64,000 bases of DNA from Chryseobacterium pennae. GTDB lineage: Bacteria; Bacteroidota; Bacteroidia; Flavobacteriales; Weeksellaceae. Made by a program: the position numbers and the translations under genes. Positions within the stretch are counted from its first letter, which is position 1. Each line of letters begins with the position of its first letter. This document shows, one piece after another, positions 9,474 through 19,087 of this stretch. The stretch spans positions 143,089 to 207,088 of the forward strand of contig NZ_QNVT01000009.1 of assembly GCF_003385515.1 (NCBI RefSeq), given 5' to 3'. The notes under the pieces are model-generated. The model did not search any database. It saw only the letters and a program-made list of their open reading frames with translations, and was not told the origin of the DNA.

Positions 9474-9783
9474 AAGAGATATCATGTTGGAGTACTTGGC
9501 TTCAATCAGCAAAGATCAACGTCTTAATGTCTATCACGTTTCTTTGTTATTAGGCATTTTTAAGCTAGCGTACCTACAAAACCAAAGTGAAACTGATTCT
9601 ATAAATGTCAGCAGAAGTAAGCTAATGTTTCACTCTCATATTTTAACAACACCCACCTATCACAAATATTTCAAACAACTTCAAACCTTTGGTTATATAA
9701 AATATACTCCCTCCTACCATCCAGCGTATAAAAGTACAATTGATTTTCTAAATTTTATGCAGCTTCCGTTACCTCTACAGTAA
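9460..9783 (+). CDS. hypothetical protein, possible winged-helix fold
   Basis: A 107-aa protein from the ATG at 9460 (MEKHRRDIML); a TTG six nt upstream is possible but less likely. It overlaps the preceding DNA-binding gene by 14 nt. The pattern of an initial helix (LNVYHVSLLLGIFKLAYL), serine-rich turn (INVSRSKLM), helix (TPTYHKYFKQLQTFGYI) and short strand (KYTPS) suggests a winged helix, but I do not recognise a named family. It is the last gene before the T-arm-like att region. Confidence 0.6.
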   Translation: MEKHRRDIMLEYLASISKDQRLNVYHVSLLLGIFKLAYLQNQSETDSINVSRSKLMFHSHILTTPTYHKYFKQLQTFGYIKYTPSYHPAYKSTIDFLNFMQLPLPLQ

Positions 9784-9887
9784 AATTATATACCTTACTA
9801 AAAACTAAATAGAGTTGGCTAATTGCCAACTCTAAATTTCAAAATTGTAACTTTTATTCAATAATTAACGGGCTAATGCTTACGGTG

Positions 9888-9901
9888 ACAGGATTCGAAC
9901 C
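9888..9901 (+). repeat. 14-bp direct repeat ACAGGATTCGAACC, copy 1 (att-like)
   Basis: Identical to 10006-10019. Read on the minus strand it is the second half of a tRNA T arm (GGTTCGAATCCTGT). The 5' half of the T stem does not pair, so no tRNA is intact here. Confidence 0.6.
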
Positions 9902-10005
9902 AAGCAAAATTCAACATAAACACCTAATTATCAAACAGATAAATTATGAAAAAATTAATTATTAAATGAAAAGGTTCGAAAACAAACTTCAGTCAACTTA
10001 AGTTA

Positions 10006-10019
10006 ACAGGATTCGAACC
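10006..10019 (+). repeat. 14-bp direct repeat ACAGGATTCGAACC, copy 2 (att-like)
   Basis: Exact copy of 9888-9901, 118 bp away. It may be a second attachment-site scar. Confidence 0.6.
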
Positions 10020-10060
10020 TTTTCGCAATTTTCATAAAGAACTAATTTTCAATTACATAT

Positions 10061-10110
10061 ACGCAAAATCCAGTTCAAATCTACTAGCAACTGATTCGAT
10101 GATAATCCTT
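10061..10110 (+). repeat. 50-bp imperfect direct repeat, left copy (island flank)
   Basis: Aligns without gaps to 24422-24471, with 37 of 50 positions equal. The first 12 bases (ACGCAAAATCCA) and the last 10 (GATAATCCTT) match exactly, and TTCGA is shared. The pair encloses the recombinase and all defence genes, so it is a candidate attL/attR pair. Confidence 0.65.
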
Positions 10111-10122
10111 CCAAGTTCACTT

Positions 10123-10165
10123 AATGACACCATTAGGACAATTTAGGCCAAATGGTGTCATTTTA
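10123..10165 (+). terminator. strong hairpin beside the left direct repeat
   Basis: AATGACACCATT (10123-10134) pairs perfectly with AATGGTGTCATT (10151-10162), followed by a short T-rich tract. It probably acts as a terminator for a gene now lost. The right direct repeat is likewise followed by a hairpin (24484-24514). Confidence 0.6.
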
Positions 10166-10557
10166 TTTATAAATCCTTGTTATTCAGTCTATTTAGAGTA
10201 TTTTTCACCCTTTTACCTTATTTTCTAAAGCAAAATTTCTTCTTATAAAAACAAATATTTTATCTTTTTCAGTTTGTTTTGACGCTAAAACTCTTTAAAA
10301 ATACAACGACCCAGGCAGGGTTCGAACTTTCTACAAAAAATTAAAACATTGAAAAACAAGCATTTAAAACAAATCATATATTCTTCGGAAGCAAAAGTTC
10401 AAAACCTGTCAAGTTATTCAGAAAGGTTGCGAAATTTTTAAAAACAAAACGAAATTAGATGCTAATAAGAAAATTATTTCAATTCATTTTTAAAGTAATT
10501 ATGACAATTTAATTTTATTTAAATGTATTCTATAACCTATGTTCAATATATTTATTT

Positions 10558-12135
10558 TTAGATATTTTTCAAGTTTTGTTCATACCCTAAAAAATATAAT
10601 TCTTTAAAAAATTCAACTATTCTTTGCTCTATCTGCTGACCATGGGTTTCTTTGATTTTCGATGCCAAAGCAGTTAATCCAAATATGACCTTAACAGTTT
10701 CTGATAGCATTTTATCAATATTCCCTTCTATTACTTTTACTTTCTCCGGAAAAAACAACCTGATAATTCTCTGTTTGGTTATAGTATCTGAATTTTCATA
10801 AAACTCCCCTAAGTTGTTAATTATGTAATCAGTTCCCTTTTCTGTATGTTTTTCAGCCACTATTTTTAAAGCCTGCTGTCTTAATTTATCAGTATTATCT
10901 TTTAAAGATTCCTGGCAACGACTTCTTATTAGTATATAATCATCATAGTCAATATTTCCATTTGAAAATAGCTTTTGTGCATTGAATCCTCTATCAATCA
11001 ACTTTTCCATCTCTTTCTTTATTTCCTCTTTTTTCTGGGTATAGTCATGATGCCCTTCACGGTAAATTTCCTTTGAAATACTATCTGCAAGCTCTAAAAA
11101 TGGTTCTACTACTCTATTCTTCTTAAGAAATGAAAGAAAACTCAAATTGATAAGGTCAGCTCTTACCCGGTATGAACAGTGTCCCATACAGTGGTAATAA
11201 TAATATTTTTTAATGTGGCCTTGTGAGCCACTCCCTGTCAGTGTCTTTCCACAATTAGGACATTGTAGAACACCTCTAAAAATTAAATTTTCATTAGCTA
11301 TCCTTTTTGAAGTTAATTTCTTAGGATGGTTCAAATCCGCGTCTTTTATTATTCTTTGAACCTGATCAAATAAGACTACAGGTATAAGACGCTCATGAGT
11401 ACCTTCAACAATTTTTTCAGGTTTATCTTCAAATGCCGGAATTTTTATTTTACCACAATAAATAGGATTTCTTACCAATCGGTAAAAAGCACTTCTACTG
11501 CAATTAAGTCCATTTGATACCACTTCTTTGTATATATCTTTTAAACAGTATTTATTTTGTCTTACTATAGCTGTAAAAGCCTCACGGATAACATATGCTT
11601 CCGGCTCATAGATGGCTATATATTTTTTTCCATCATATGTGATTTTATTTCTATATCCTAGAGGAGCTTTATTTATCCATCTTCCTTCCAGTCTTGCTTT
11701 TTGCATTCCCAAACGCACGTTACGGCTTCTTTTATCGTTTTCTACTTCAGAAGTAGCCCAATACATCGCCAACATAATTTTACTTTCTGGGATTGAGAAG
11801 TCTATCTGCTGTTCAATTGCCTGAATGGAGACTTTCATATTCTGCAATCTTTCTAACATCTTATAAGCGTCCATAATATTGCGGCTAAATCGATCCCAAT
11901 AAGTAAAGAGAATAAGTGAAGATTGATTTTTAGTGAGCTTAAGTTCAGCGAATAGTTTGTTCCATTCCGGTCGGTTGAATGTTTTCGCTGAATAGTCTTC
12001 GAAAATGGTTTTGGTAACAATGAGATTGTGATCTTTACAATAAAGCACAAGTCGGTCCAACTGGCTGCGTTGGGAATATCCTTTTACAGCCTGTTCATCA
12101 GTACTAACTCGTATGTACAGATAAACGGCTTGCAT
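10558..12135 (-). CDS. large serine recombinase (site-specific integrase)
   Basis: A 525-aa serine recombinase. The N-terminal resolvase domain (residues 1 to about 150) carries the nucleophile serine in YIRVSTDEQ and the motif YWDRFSRN. A recombinase DNA-binding domain follows (about 165-265). A zinc ribbon with CPNCGKTL and later CMGHC (about residues 297-325) and a coiled-coil region complete the architecture of large serine integrases. Such enzymes insert or excise elements at short attachment sites. It lies inside the direct-repeat pair that encloses the island and is divergent from the Argonaute gene, so it may have moved the island (inference). Confidence 0.92.
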   Translation of the reverse strand: MQAVYLYIRVSTDEQAVKGYSQRSQLDRLVLYCKDHNLIVTKTIFEDYSAKTFNRPEWNKLFAELKLTKNQSSLILFTYWDRFSRNIMDAYKMLERLQNMKVSIQAIEQQIDFSIPESKIMLAMYWATSEVENDKRSRNVRLGMQKARLEGRWINKAPLGYRNKITYDGKKYIAIYEPEAYVIREAFTAIVRQNKYCLKDIYKEVVSNGLNCSRSAFYRLVRNPIYCGKIKIPAFEDKPEKIVEGTHERLIPVVLFDQVQRIIKDADLNHPKKLTSKRIANENLIFRGVLQCPNCGKTLTGSGSQGHIKKYYYYHCMGHCSYRVRADLINLSFLSFLKKNRVVEPFLELADSISKEIYREGHHDYTQKKEEIKKEMEKLIDRGFNAQKLFSNGNIDYDDYILIRSRCQESLKDNTDKLRQQALKIVAEKHTEKGTDYIINNLGEFYENSDTITKQRIIRLFFPEKVKVIEGNIDKMLSETVKVIFGLTALASKIKETHGQQIEQRIVEFFKELYFLGYEQNLKNI

Positions 12136-12702
12136 AGCATGAGTATTAATTAAAGTCCTTTAGTTAGAACTCTTATATATTTAAACGAAAAACAGAACAG
12201 TTTATTTGACGAGTTTATATACACTTTTTAACAAATAGCTTTTACGCTTCGCTTTGATTTTGTTTTACTGATGCTAATGGCATAATTTATATTTATTGCA
12301 GAATCATGGCAGTAATTTGAAAATAACTAAAATAGTGGATTTTATGCTATTCTGAAAAGGATGGTTCAGATATGCGTAGAGATCAGAATCATACATAATT
12401 TTCTATAAAAATTTTATATAATACTATAAAAAATAAAATTTGGCAAACAATCATTTAATGAAAGTTGACGCTAACTAAGTTTACTCCTTTCAATAAAACT
12501 ATTAAGTGTATACTACGGAAAACCGTAAAGTTTTTTAGATTTTCAGACATATCTTTATCGATTCAAAAAACCGAGTATACCAATCCCATTATTAGGGTTG
12601 CGTACTCTCTGATGAAGAAAAATTTTGGTATATTTATAAAACTTAAGCAGAGTAAAACAAAAAGCTTTGTGCTGCTCTATCCTATTACACCTATAATATT
12701 TA
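12136..12702. other. intergenic region between recombinase and Argonaute gene
   Basis: Contains the repeat at 12302-12315 and must hold the divergent promoters. AAGCTTTG (12662-12669) is one base from the -7 consensus and lies 33 nt before the Argonaute start. A 99-codon frame from 12465 runs into that gene and lacks any recognisable feature, so it is not called. Confidence 0.45.
12302..12315 (+). repeat. 14-bp direct repeat AATCATGGCAGTAA, left copy
   Basis: Identical to 23823-23836, and similarity continues loosely for about 30 bp downstream in both. The pair encloses exactly the Argonaute-to-restriction-nuclease block and excludes the recombinase. Confidence 0.6.
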
Positions 12703-15700
12703 ATGGAAGAAAATTTATATTTAGATTACGATGCATTTTTGCGTTCAATAAAACGAAATATTGATGTTCCTCATTCTTTCCTGCTTGGTGCGGGTGCCTC
12801 TATAAGTTCTGGCATACAATCCGCATATGATTGTATTTGGGAATGGAAAAGAGACATTTACATTTCTAAGAATCTGAATGCTGCTGAATATTATAAGAAT
12901 CACAGGAATGAAGGTGTTCGTCAGAGCATTCAAAAATGGCTGGATAACCACGGTGGCTTTCCAGATTTTGATACCAACGAAGAATATTCATTTTATGCAG
13001 AAAAGGCATATCCAATAGCTGAGGACAGGCGAAAGTATTTTTTAAGTCTGATTGAAGGCAAGAACCCATACATTGGCTACAAACTACTTTGTTTTTTGGC
13101 TGGACAGGGAATCGTGAAATCAGTATGGACAACCAATTTTGATGGCCTAATGGTGAGGGCTGGTCATCAAAATAATCTTACCCCGATTGAAATAACACTA
13201 GATAATGCGGATCGGATCTTTAGAAACCAAAGCACAAAAGAACTGCTTTGTATTGCATTGCACGGCGACTATAAATATACAACATTAAAAAATACTGATA
13301 AGGAACTAGATTCTCAGGATGAAATTTTTAAAGAACATTTAGGAAACTACCATACGGACAAAAATCTTATAGTTGCCGGATATAGCGGACGTGATGTCTC
13401 GTTGATGAACGCCCTTAAATCTGCTTTCTCGAAAAGGGGAACTGGACGCCTCTACTGGTGCGGATACGGTGACAACATTAATAAAGAGGTAGAGGATCTG
13501 ATTTGGTACGCGAGAGCCTCGGGCAGAGAAGCCTATTATATTTCGACAGATGGCTTTGACAAGACATTGATACATCTTTCAAAGACAATATTTGAGGATA
13601 ACAAGAGTATATCCGATCAAATTCAACAGGTATTGGAAACTTCAGATGAGGAAGAAACGATTAGTACCGATTTTAAGCTGGATTTCAGCAAGACCGACAA
13701 GTATATTAAAAGCAACCTCCATCCCATCGTGTTTCCTAAAGAAGTCTTCCAGTTTCAAGTAGATTACGGACATAACAGACCATGGGCTTTTCTCCGTAAG
13801 CTCACTGAAAATACAACTATATCGGCCGTACCGTTTAAGGGTAAAGTATTCGCTCTTGGATCCCTAAGTGAAATCAGTTTTGTTTTTAGACCTTATCTAC
13901 AGTCCAAGGTTGTGCGTGAGCAGATTTCCAACCACGACATTGCGAATGTAACCGCTTTTAAAAATCTGATGTTAATGGCTGTTGCAAAGTATTTTTGTGC
14001 TAGCGGAGAGGTGCGATCCAATTTCAAGGACAGAATATGGCTCAAAGATGCCAAAAGCCAGATTGGTGATGCATCCGTTCATAATGCGCTGTACCTTTCA
14101 CTTTATTTTGATAAAAAATATGCCTATTTGGCCTTGGCTCCGACAATACACTTAGAATCTCCCACAGAAGTTTCCAAGACAATGAAACAGCAAGTAAGCA
14201 AGGGCATCCTAGAAAAGCTCTATAACGATAAATATGACAACGAACTGCATTTTTGGAATGGTGTTCTGTTCGGTCATAAAAAGCTTATATTCGAATATCC
14301 CACAAAATCCGGAACAGGTTTTGAGTTCCAGATAAGTGCCAACACAGCGTATGGTGAAATTGATGTACTCGACAGTAAGTACCGTTCTTATACTCCACAA
14401 AACTACAACGGAAAACAGACCCAATTTCGCGGAGTCCAGTTTCTGGAGCCACAGCTAATCTTTAAAAATACCTCAAGTAACAATGATTTCAGGGACTTCC
14501 ACCCTATGCGCGGTCTCATCAATAACCGTCCTTATGATGTTAATCTTAATGGCATTATAAATTCCAACGAGATAAATTTATCGGTGATTTGTGGCTCTAA
14601 ATACGCACAACGATTTTTTAGCTTTCTTTCGGGTTTGAATTCCAAACATCCAACCCAAGGAATTAATACGGACTATCTCATCGATTATCCCGGATTTTTC
14701 GCAGCCTACAACATCCCCATAAATATCCCCATTGCCCAAGACAGTTCATCATGGATGGACATCAACTTTGTTGGTGACAATTCAAAACAGACACATGAAA
14801 ATGCGGTTGCACTGGCGCAAATTATAAAGGACCGCATTCAAAAAATATCTGCTATCCAAGGTTCAAGTTCCGTTGTAATATTTATTCCTGAGGAATGGCA
14901 ACCTTTTGAAAGCTACATCAATGATACCGAAAGCTTTGATCTCCATGACAATATTAAAGCGTTTGCTGCTTCCATTGGTATGTCCACCCAGCTTATTAGG
15001 GAAGATACATTAGAGGATAAACTGAAGTGCCAAATCTACTGGTGGCTCTCATTATCTTTCTATGTCAAATCGCTGAGAACACCGTGGATTCTAAATAGCC
15101 AAGAAAGGAAAACCGCATATGCAGGAATTGGTTATAGCATTTCCAGAATAAAGCACAAACAGGAGATCGTCATCGGATGCAGCCATATATACGATTCCAA
15201 TGGCCAGGGGCTGAAGTACAGACTTTCAAAAATAGATAATTATGTTTTGGACAAACAAAATAACCCCTATCTCTCTTATAAAGATGCCTTCCAATTTGGA
15301 GTATCCATACGGGAACTTTTTTACCAATCCCTCGATACACTACCCGAAAGAGTAGTAATTCATAAAAGGACGAGATTCACGACGGACGAAATAAACGGTA
15401 TTAGAGCAAGCCTTAATCAAGCGGGTATAAAGAAAATCGATCTGATCGAAATAAACTACGATATTGATGTTAAGTTTGTTGCAATGAGTGTTTACCAGAA
15501 CAATCTTCAGGTCGACAAGTTTCCAATTTCAAGGGGCACCTGTATTGTAACAAATAAAAAGACAGCCCTTTTATGGACGCATGGCATTGTCCCATCTGTC
15601 AAACAGCCTAACTATAAGTTTTATCTAGGAGGAAGAAGTATTCCTGCTCCAATTAAGATTACAAAACATTATGGGGAGTCAAATATTGACTTGATAGCCA

Positions 15701-15855
15701 CCGAAATCCTTGGATTGACAAAGATGAATTGGAATTCACTGGACTTGTATTCAAAGCTACCGTCCACAATCGACTCTTCCAACCAGATCGCTCGAATCGG
15801 AAAATTACTTGCACGTTACGAGGGCCGAAGCTATGATTACAGGTTATTCATTTAG
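12703..15855 (+). CDS. single-chain SIR2-APAZ-short prokaryotic Argonaute
   Basis: A 1050-aa fusion. Residues 1 to about 290 are a SIR2 NADase domain: FLLGAGASISSG at about 26-37, TTNFDGL with Asn145, and ALHGDYKY with His187, matching the catalytic Asn/His of SIR2-Argonaute systems. The middle (about 330-560) fits APAZ. The C-terminal half fits MID-PIWI: VVIHKRTRFTTDEINGIRAS, GTCIVTNKKTALLWTHG and LGLTKMNWNSLDLYSKLPST. The PIWI slicer aspartates are absent (AGIGYSI and IHKRTR where D would stand), as in other short Argonautes. Known relatives deplete NAD(P)+ after guide-dependent recognition of invading DNA. The one-chain layout corresponds to the S1B type. It is the first gene of a + strand run; the methylase starts 29 nt downstream. 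Confidence 0.9.
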   Translation: MEENLYLDYDAFLRSIKRNIDVPHSFLLGAGASISSGIQSAYDCIWEWKRDIYISKNLNAAEYYKNHRNEGVRQSIQKWLDNHGGFPDFDTNEEYSFYAEKAYPIAEDRRKYFLSLIEGKNPYIGYKLLCFLAGQGIVKSVWTTNFDGLMVRAGHQNNLTPIEITLDNADRIFRNQSTKELLCIALHGDYKYTTLKNTDKELDSQDEIFKEHLGNYHTDKNLIVAGYSGRDVSLMNALKSAFSKRGTGRLYWCGYGDNINKEVEDLIWYARASGREAYYISTDGFDKTLIHLSKTIFEDNKSISDQIQQVLETSDEEETISTDFKLDFSKTDKYIKSNLHPIVFPKEVFQFQVDYGHNRPWAFLRKLTENTTISAVPFKGKVFALGSLSEISFVFRPYLQSKVVREQISNHDIANVTAFKNLMLMAVAKYFCASGEVRSNFKDRIWLKDAKSQIGDASVHNALYLSLYFDKKYAYLALAPTIHLESPTEVSKTMKQQVSKGILEKLYNDKYDNELHFWNGVLFGHKKLIFEYPTKSGTGFEFQISANTAYGEIDVLDSKYRSYTPQNYNGKQTQFRGVQFLEPQLIFKNTSSNNDFRDFHPMRGLINNRPYDVNLNGIINSNEINLSVICGSKYAQRFFSFLSGLNSKHPTQGINTDYLIDYPGFFAAYNIPINIPIAQDSSSWMDINFVGDNSKQTHENAVALAQIIKDRIQKISAIQGSSSVVIFIPEEWQPFESYINDTESFDLHDNIKAFAASIGMSTQLIREDTLEDKLKCQIYWWLSLSFYVKSLRTPWILNSQERKTAYAGIGYSISRIKHKQEIVIGCSHIYDSNGQGLKYRLSKIDNYVLDKQNNPYLSYKDAFQFGVSIRELFYQSLDTLPERVVIHKRTRFTTDEINGIRASLNQAGIKKIDLIEINYDIDVKFVAMSVYQNNLQVDKFPISRGTCIVTNKKTALLWTHGIVPSVKQPNYKFYLGGRSIPAPIKITKHYGESNIDLIATEILGLTKMNWNSLDLYSKLPSTIDSSNQIARIGKLLARYEGRSYDYRLFI

Positions 15856-15884
15856 ATATTTTGAAATTATTAAAGTACTTATGT

Positions 15885-17528
15885 ATGTTAGAAAATAAAA
15901 TAATTAAGGATCATATTAATACATTATGGAATGCGATGTGGCGTGCCGGGTTCGGCAACTCACTTTTGGCAATAGAGCAAATCACCTTTCTTTTCTTTAT
16001 TAAAACAATAGAAGACTTAGATCGTAGAAATTTATTTTTTGCGGAAGATTCGAATGGGTCTATTTTTAGTGGAACGTACATTCCGTACATTGACGAAAAA
16101 CTTTACATCGCAGAAGGAGGAACCTTCAAATATGAAGAAACACAAGCACTACAGCAGCAATTAATAGAGGATAAAAAACCGAGGACCAAAAATGAATTGC
16201 GCTGGTCATACTTCAAGCAAATGGAGCCGGAGGAAATGCTAAAACATATTAAGTTTAATGTCTATCCCTTTATTCTCTCACTAAATAGCAATTATTTAAA
16301 ATCGTCCGATAAATCCAATGCTGTACTTATGATTGAGAATCCCGCAGTTCTCAACGAAGTTACATTATTGATAGACTTAATATTTGAAGAGCTCGACGTT
16401 GATAATCTAAATTCTAAAGATTTTAATACTGGTGATATTTTCGAAAGTGTTTTAAGTCAGATAGTCATCTCTGGTAACAGCGGTCAAATCAGAACCCCAC
16501 GACATATTATAAAACTTATTGTAGAACTATTAGAACCCTCTTTGGGTCAAAAAATAGCTGATCCTGCCTGCGGGACGGGTGGGTTTCTCATTGGTGCCAA
16601 TAGTCATATAGTGCATAAGTTAAGTATATCCGATGATAAAGAGAATGCTATTGTTGATTTTGATAAATTTTATAGCATCTCATTGTCCGCTCAAACAACA
16701 AAAAAACATCAAGAAAATTTAAGTAACAGTTTAAAGGGATTTGATTTAGATATTCACATGGTCAGAATATCGCTGATGAATTTGATGATGCATGGAATTA
16801 ACAATCCACTAGTTACTTATAAAGATTCCCTGAGCCAAAATTTACTAAAAGATGAGCTATTCGATATGGTAATGTCGAATCCTCCATTTAGCGGTACAAT
16901 TGACAAAGGAAATATAGATAGGAATCTAAAATTGCAAACGAACCGAGTGCCATTGTTATTTTTGGAAAGGATCTACAATATGCTTAAAAAAAATGGTACA
17001 GCCGCTATAATTGTCCCACATAATACTCTTTTCAACACTACTAAAGCATTTGTAGAAATTCGGAAAAAAATTGTCGAAGAAGCACAACTAATCGCTGTAT
17101 TATCTTTGCCAAAGGGCGTTTTTAGACCAACCGCATCGGTTCAAACGGCAATACTGATATTTAAAAAAGGTAACGCAACAAAAAAAACCTGGTTTTATCA
17201 TATTAAAGATGATGGATTCACACTAGATGATAAACGTCTGCCAAAATATTTTTCTGACGGTTCAAGAGATTACGGAGATTTAAACGATGTAATATTGCGC
17301 TTTAAAAACAGAGATAAAAATAATGACAACGATAGATCGTCACAATGCTTCTTTGTTGATAAAAAAGACTTACGAGAAGCTAATTATAACTTAGATTTTC
17401 AAAAATACAAAGATGTTTTAGCTGAAGAATTCGAATTCCAGAGTTTTAAAGATATTTTTAATGAGCTTGAAAAGAATGAATTAAAGATCCAAAAAGAAAT
17501 TAGTGAGTTAAAAGGTCTATTACTGTGA
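15885..17528 (+). CDS. hsdM: type I restriction-like N6-adenine DNA methyltransferase (HsdM)
   Basis: A 547-aa methylase from ATG 15885 (MLENKIIKDHINTLWNAMWR); the TTG frame starting at 15861 is longer but less likely. The N-terminal helical HsdM domain covers about residues 1-140. The SAM-binding motif I is ADPACGTGGFLIGA and the catalytic motif IV is NPPF in VMSNPPFSG, so an active N6-adenine methylase is expected. It should form a complex with the HsdS encoded next; its stop overlaps the hsdS start (TGATG). No HsdR gene is present in the window. Confidence 0.93.
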   Translation: MLENKIIKDHINTLWNAMWRAGFGNSLLAIEQITFLFFIKTIEDLDRRNLFFAEDSNGSIFSGTYIPYIDEKLYIAEGGTFKYEETQALQQQLIEDKKPRTKNELRWSYFKQMEPEEMLKHIKFNVYPFILSLNSNYLKSSDKSNAVLMIENPAVLNEVTLLIDLIFEELDVDNLNSKDFNTGDIFESVLSQIVISGNSGQIRTPRHIIKLIVELLEPSLGQKIADPACGTGGFLIGANSHIVHKLSISDDKENAIVDFDKFYSISLSAQTTKKHQENLSNSLKGFDLDIHMVRISLMNLMMHGINNPLVTYKDSLSQNLLKDELFDMVMSNPPFSGTIDKGNIDRNLKLQTNRVPLLFLERIYNMLKKNGTAAIIVPHNTLFNTTKAFVEIRKKIVEEAQLIAVLSLPKGVFRPTASVQTAILIFKKGNATKKTWFYHIKDDGFTLDDKRLPKYFSDGSRDYGDLNDVILRFKNRDKNNDNDRSSQCFFVDKKDLREANYNLDFQKYKDVLAEEFEFQSFKDIFNELEKNELKIQKEISELKGLLL

Positions 17529-19087
17529 TGGAAATAAAAGAGTATAAATTAGGTGAATTATGTTCCTTACAGATCGGATATCCCTTTCAGAGCGAACATT
17601 TCGTCAAAGAGGGCATTCCAGTAATAAGACCTGCCGATATAGGTGACAAAATTAAAAACCCCCACGAAACCCTCAAATCTAATGATTTAAAAAGATTTGA
17701 AAGGTTCACGGTAGAAAAAGGAGATGTACTTATTTCTATGTCTGGTGTTTCCCTTGGAAAAACATTCGTATATTCTTTTGATGAAAAAGGTTTTTTTAAT
17801 CAATATGTCGCCTGCTTCAAATTCGGGAACACAAAATTGCTGCTAAATGAGTACCTATATATTCTTTTACAAGGAATTCAGAAGGATATTGTACGTCATT
17901 TTTCGGGAACTAGTCCTACCCCCTTAATTACAAAAGTTTTTATTGAAAATTATCCGGTCAAAATACCTTCGATAAAAGATCAGGTAAAAATAGTTGACAT
18001 TTACGATAGAGCACTTAAGGTTGGTCATAGACGTTCAAAAAGTATTCAGCTATGTGATCTTCTTAGCCAGAGTCTTTTTCTTGAAACACAGAAGCAGGCT
18101 AAAAAACATTATTCCTTTAATAAAATTATTGAAATTCAAACTAATTTAAAAAAAAGTGATATTATCGATAGTGCGGATCTGCCCTTTATAACACCAAATA
18201 ATATAACGCCTATTAGTGGAGATATCATAAAATCTGATCAAAGTCATCATTCAAAATCGGTAAATAGTAAGTTTTACTTCACAGAAGAACATATTTTGTT
18301 CTCCAGAAAAATTAGTGATCTAAATAGAATTGCAACCCCTAATTTCAAAGGTTTCTGCAATACTAATATTTACCCATTTTTAGTCGAAAAAACAACTGCA
18401 AATAAACATTACATAAGATACATTTTATTATCACACGATTTTTTCAATTTTACCATGAATTTTCTCGGGAGTAAACAAGTTGCATCCCTTAATCGCTCTG
18501 TGATCTATAATTACACCGTAAAACTTCCGAGTAAAAAAATACAAGATCAATTTTCCAAAAGAGTCCAAAACATTGAAAAACTGCGCTCATACTTTGAACA
18601 GAATTTAGTTTCAATACAAGCAATTGAAAGTATGATTATTCATAAAACTCGTATGGGCGAACTCTATTTCAACTCAGATGACTTTGATAATGTGATACCC
18701 GAAGAAATTCAGCCCGAAGAAGATCCCGCCATAACTAAGATTAATGAAAATATTGCAGATTACCACAGAAACCTTCCCCATACAGGTGCTCCACCTGAAA
18801 TTGACAACATGATCCGTCAACTTGATACTGAGCTACGGCTAAAAGGTGATATCCCATTTACAGAAGACTATGTTAAGTACAGGATTGTTCGGGGTAAGTT
18901 TAAAGACTCATTCACTTTTAGAGAGCTCTGGAACGAGTTAACCACTTTTCCGTTTGAGACAATTCCTTCATATGATGAAATATGTAATTTAGTATTTAAG
19001 TGGTTGAAAGAGGAACTACCTTTTGTTCGACAACAATTTAACGACAAGACAAAACAAATAGAAATCATTATCAATGAAACTACTTAG
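17528..19087 (+). CDS. hsdS: type I restriction-like specificity subunit (HsdS) with C-terminal extension
   Basis: A 519-aa protein with two target-recognition halves: EYKLGELCSLQIGYPFQSEH with GDVLISMSGVSLGKTFVYS and TSPTPLITKVF, and a second half ending in VASLNRSVIYNYTVKLPS. Each half is followed by a helix (IKDQVKIVDIYDRAL and IQDQFSKRVQNIEKLRSYFE). After about residue 385 there is an extra domain of roughly 130 residues (ITKINENIADYHRNLP ... FTFRELWNELTTFP), not needed for a usual HsdS; it may contact the ATPase made from the next gene (inference). The start ATG overlaps the hsdM stop, and the end overlaps the ATPase gene by 14 nt. Confidence 0.9.
   Translation: MEIKEYKLGELCSLQIGYPFQSEHFVKEGIPVIRPADIGDKIKNPHETLKSNDLKRFERFTVEKGDVLISMSGVSLGKTFVYSFDEKGFFNQYVACFKFGNTKLLLNEYLYILLQGIQKDIVRHFSGTSPTPLITKVFIENYPVKIPSIKDQVKIVDIYDRALKVGHRRSKSIQLCDLLSQSLFLETQKQAKKHYSFNKIIEIQTNLKKSDIIDSADLPFITPNNITPISGDIIKSDQSHHSKSVNSKFYFTEEHILFSRKISDLNRIATPNFKGFCNTNIYPFLVEKTTANKHYIRYILLSHDFFNFTMNFLGSKQVASLNRSVIYNYTVKLPSKKIQDQFSKRVQNIEKLRSYFEQNLVSIQAIESMIIHKTRMGELYFNSDDFDNVIPEEIQPEEDPAITKINENIADYHRNLPHTGAPPEIDNMIRQLDTELRLKGDIPFTEDYVKYRIVRGKFKDSFTFRELWNELTTFPFETIPSYDEICNLVFKWLKEELPFVRQQFNDKTKQIEIIINETT

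Larger units (their letters stand above)
9784..10557. other. gene-free junction with several tRNA T-arm-like fragments
   Basis: No coding frame was seen. TTCGA-centred T-arm-like pieces occur at 9887-9901, about 9971-9980, 10006-10019, about 10092-10099 and 10312-10327. None has the rest of a tRNA around it. This fits the scar left when tRNA-targeting elements insert repeatedly (inference). It marks the boundary between the conjugative element and the defence island. Confidence 0.55.

Noticed and set aside
9887..9901. Intact tRNA gene on the minus strand
   Set aside because: Only a T-arm half is present; the pairing strand, anticodon arm and acceptor stem are absent.
12465..12764. 99-codon + strand frame upstream of the Argonaute gene
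   Set aside because: It runs into the Argonaute gene in another phase, has no recognisable motif and covers the repeat/promoter region.
12703..15855. Catalytic (slicer) Argonaute
   Set aside because: The PIWI positions expected to hold aspartates carry other residues, and a SIR2 effector is fused, as in non-slicing short Argonautes.
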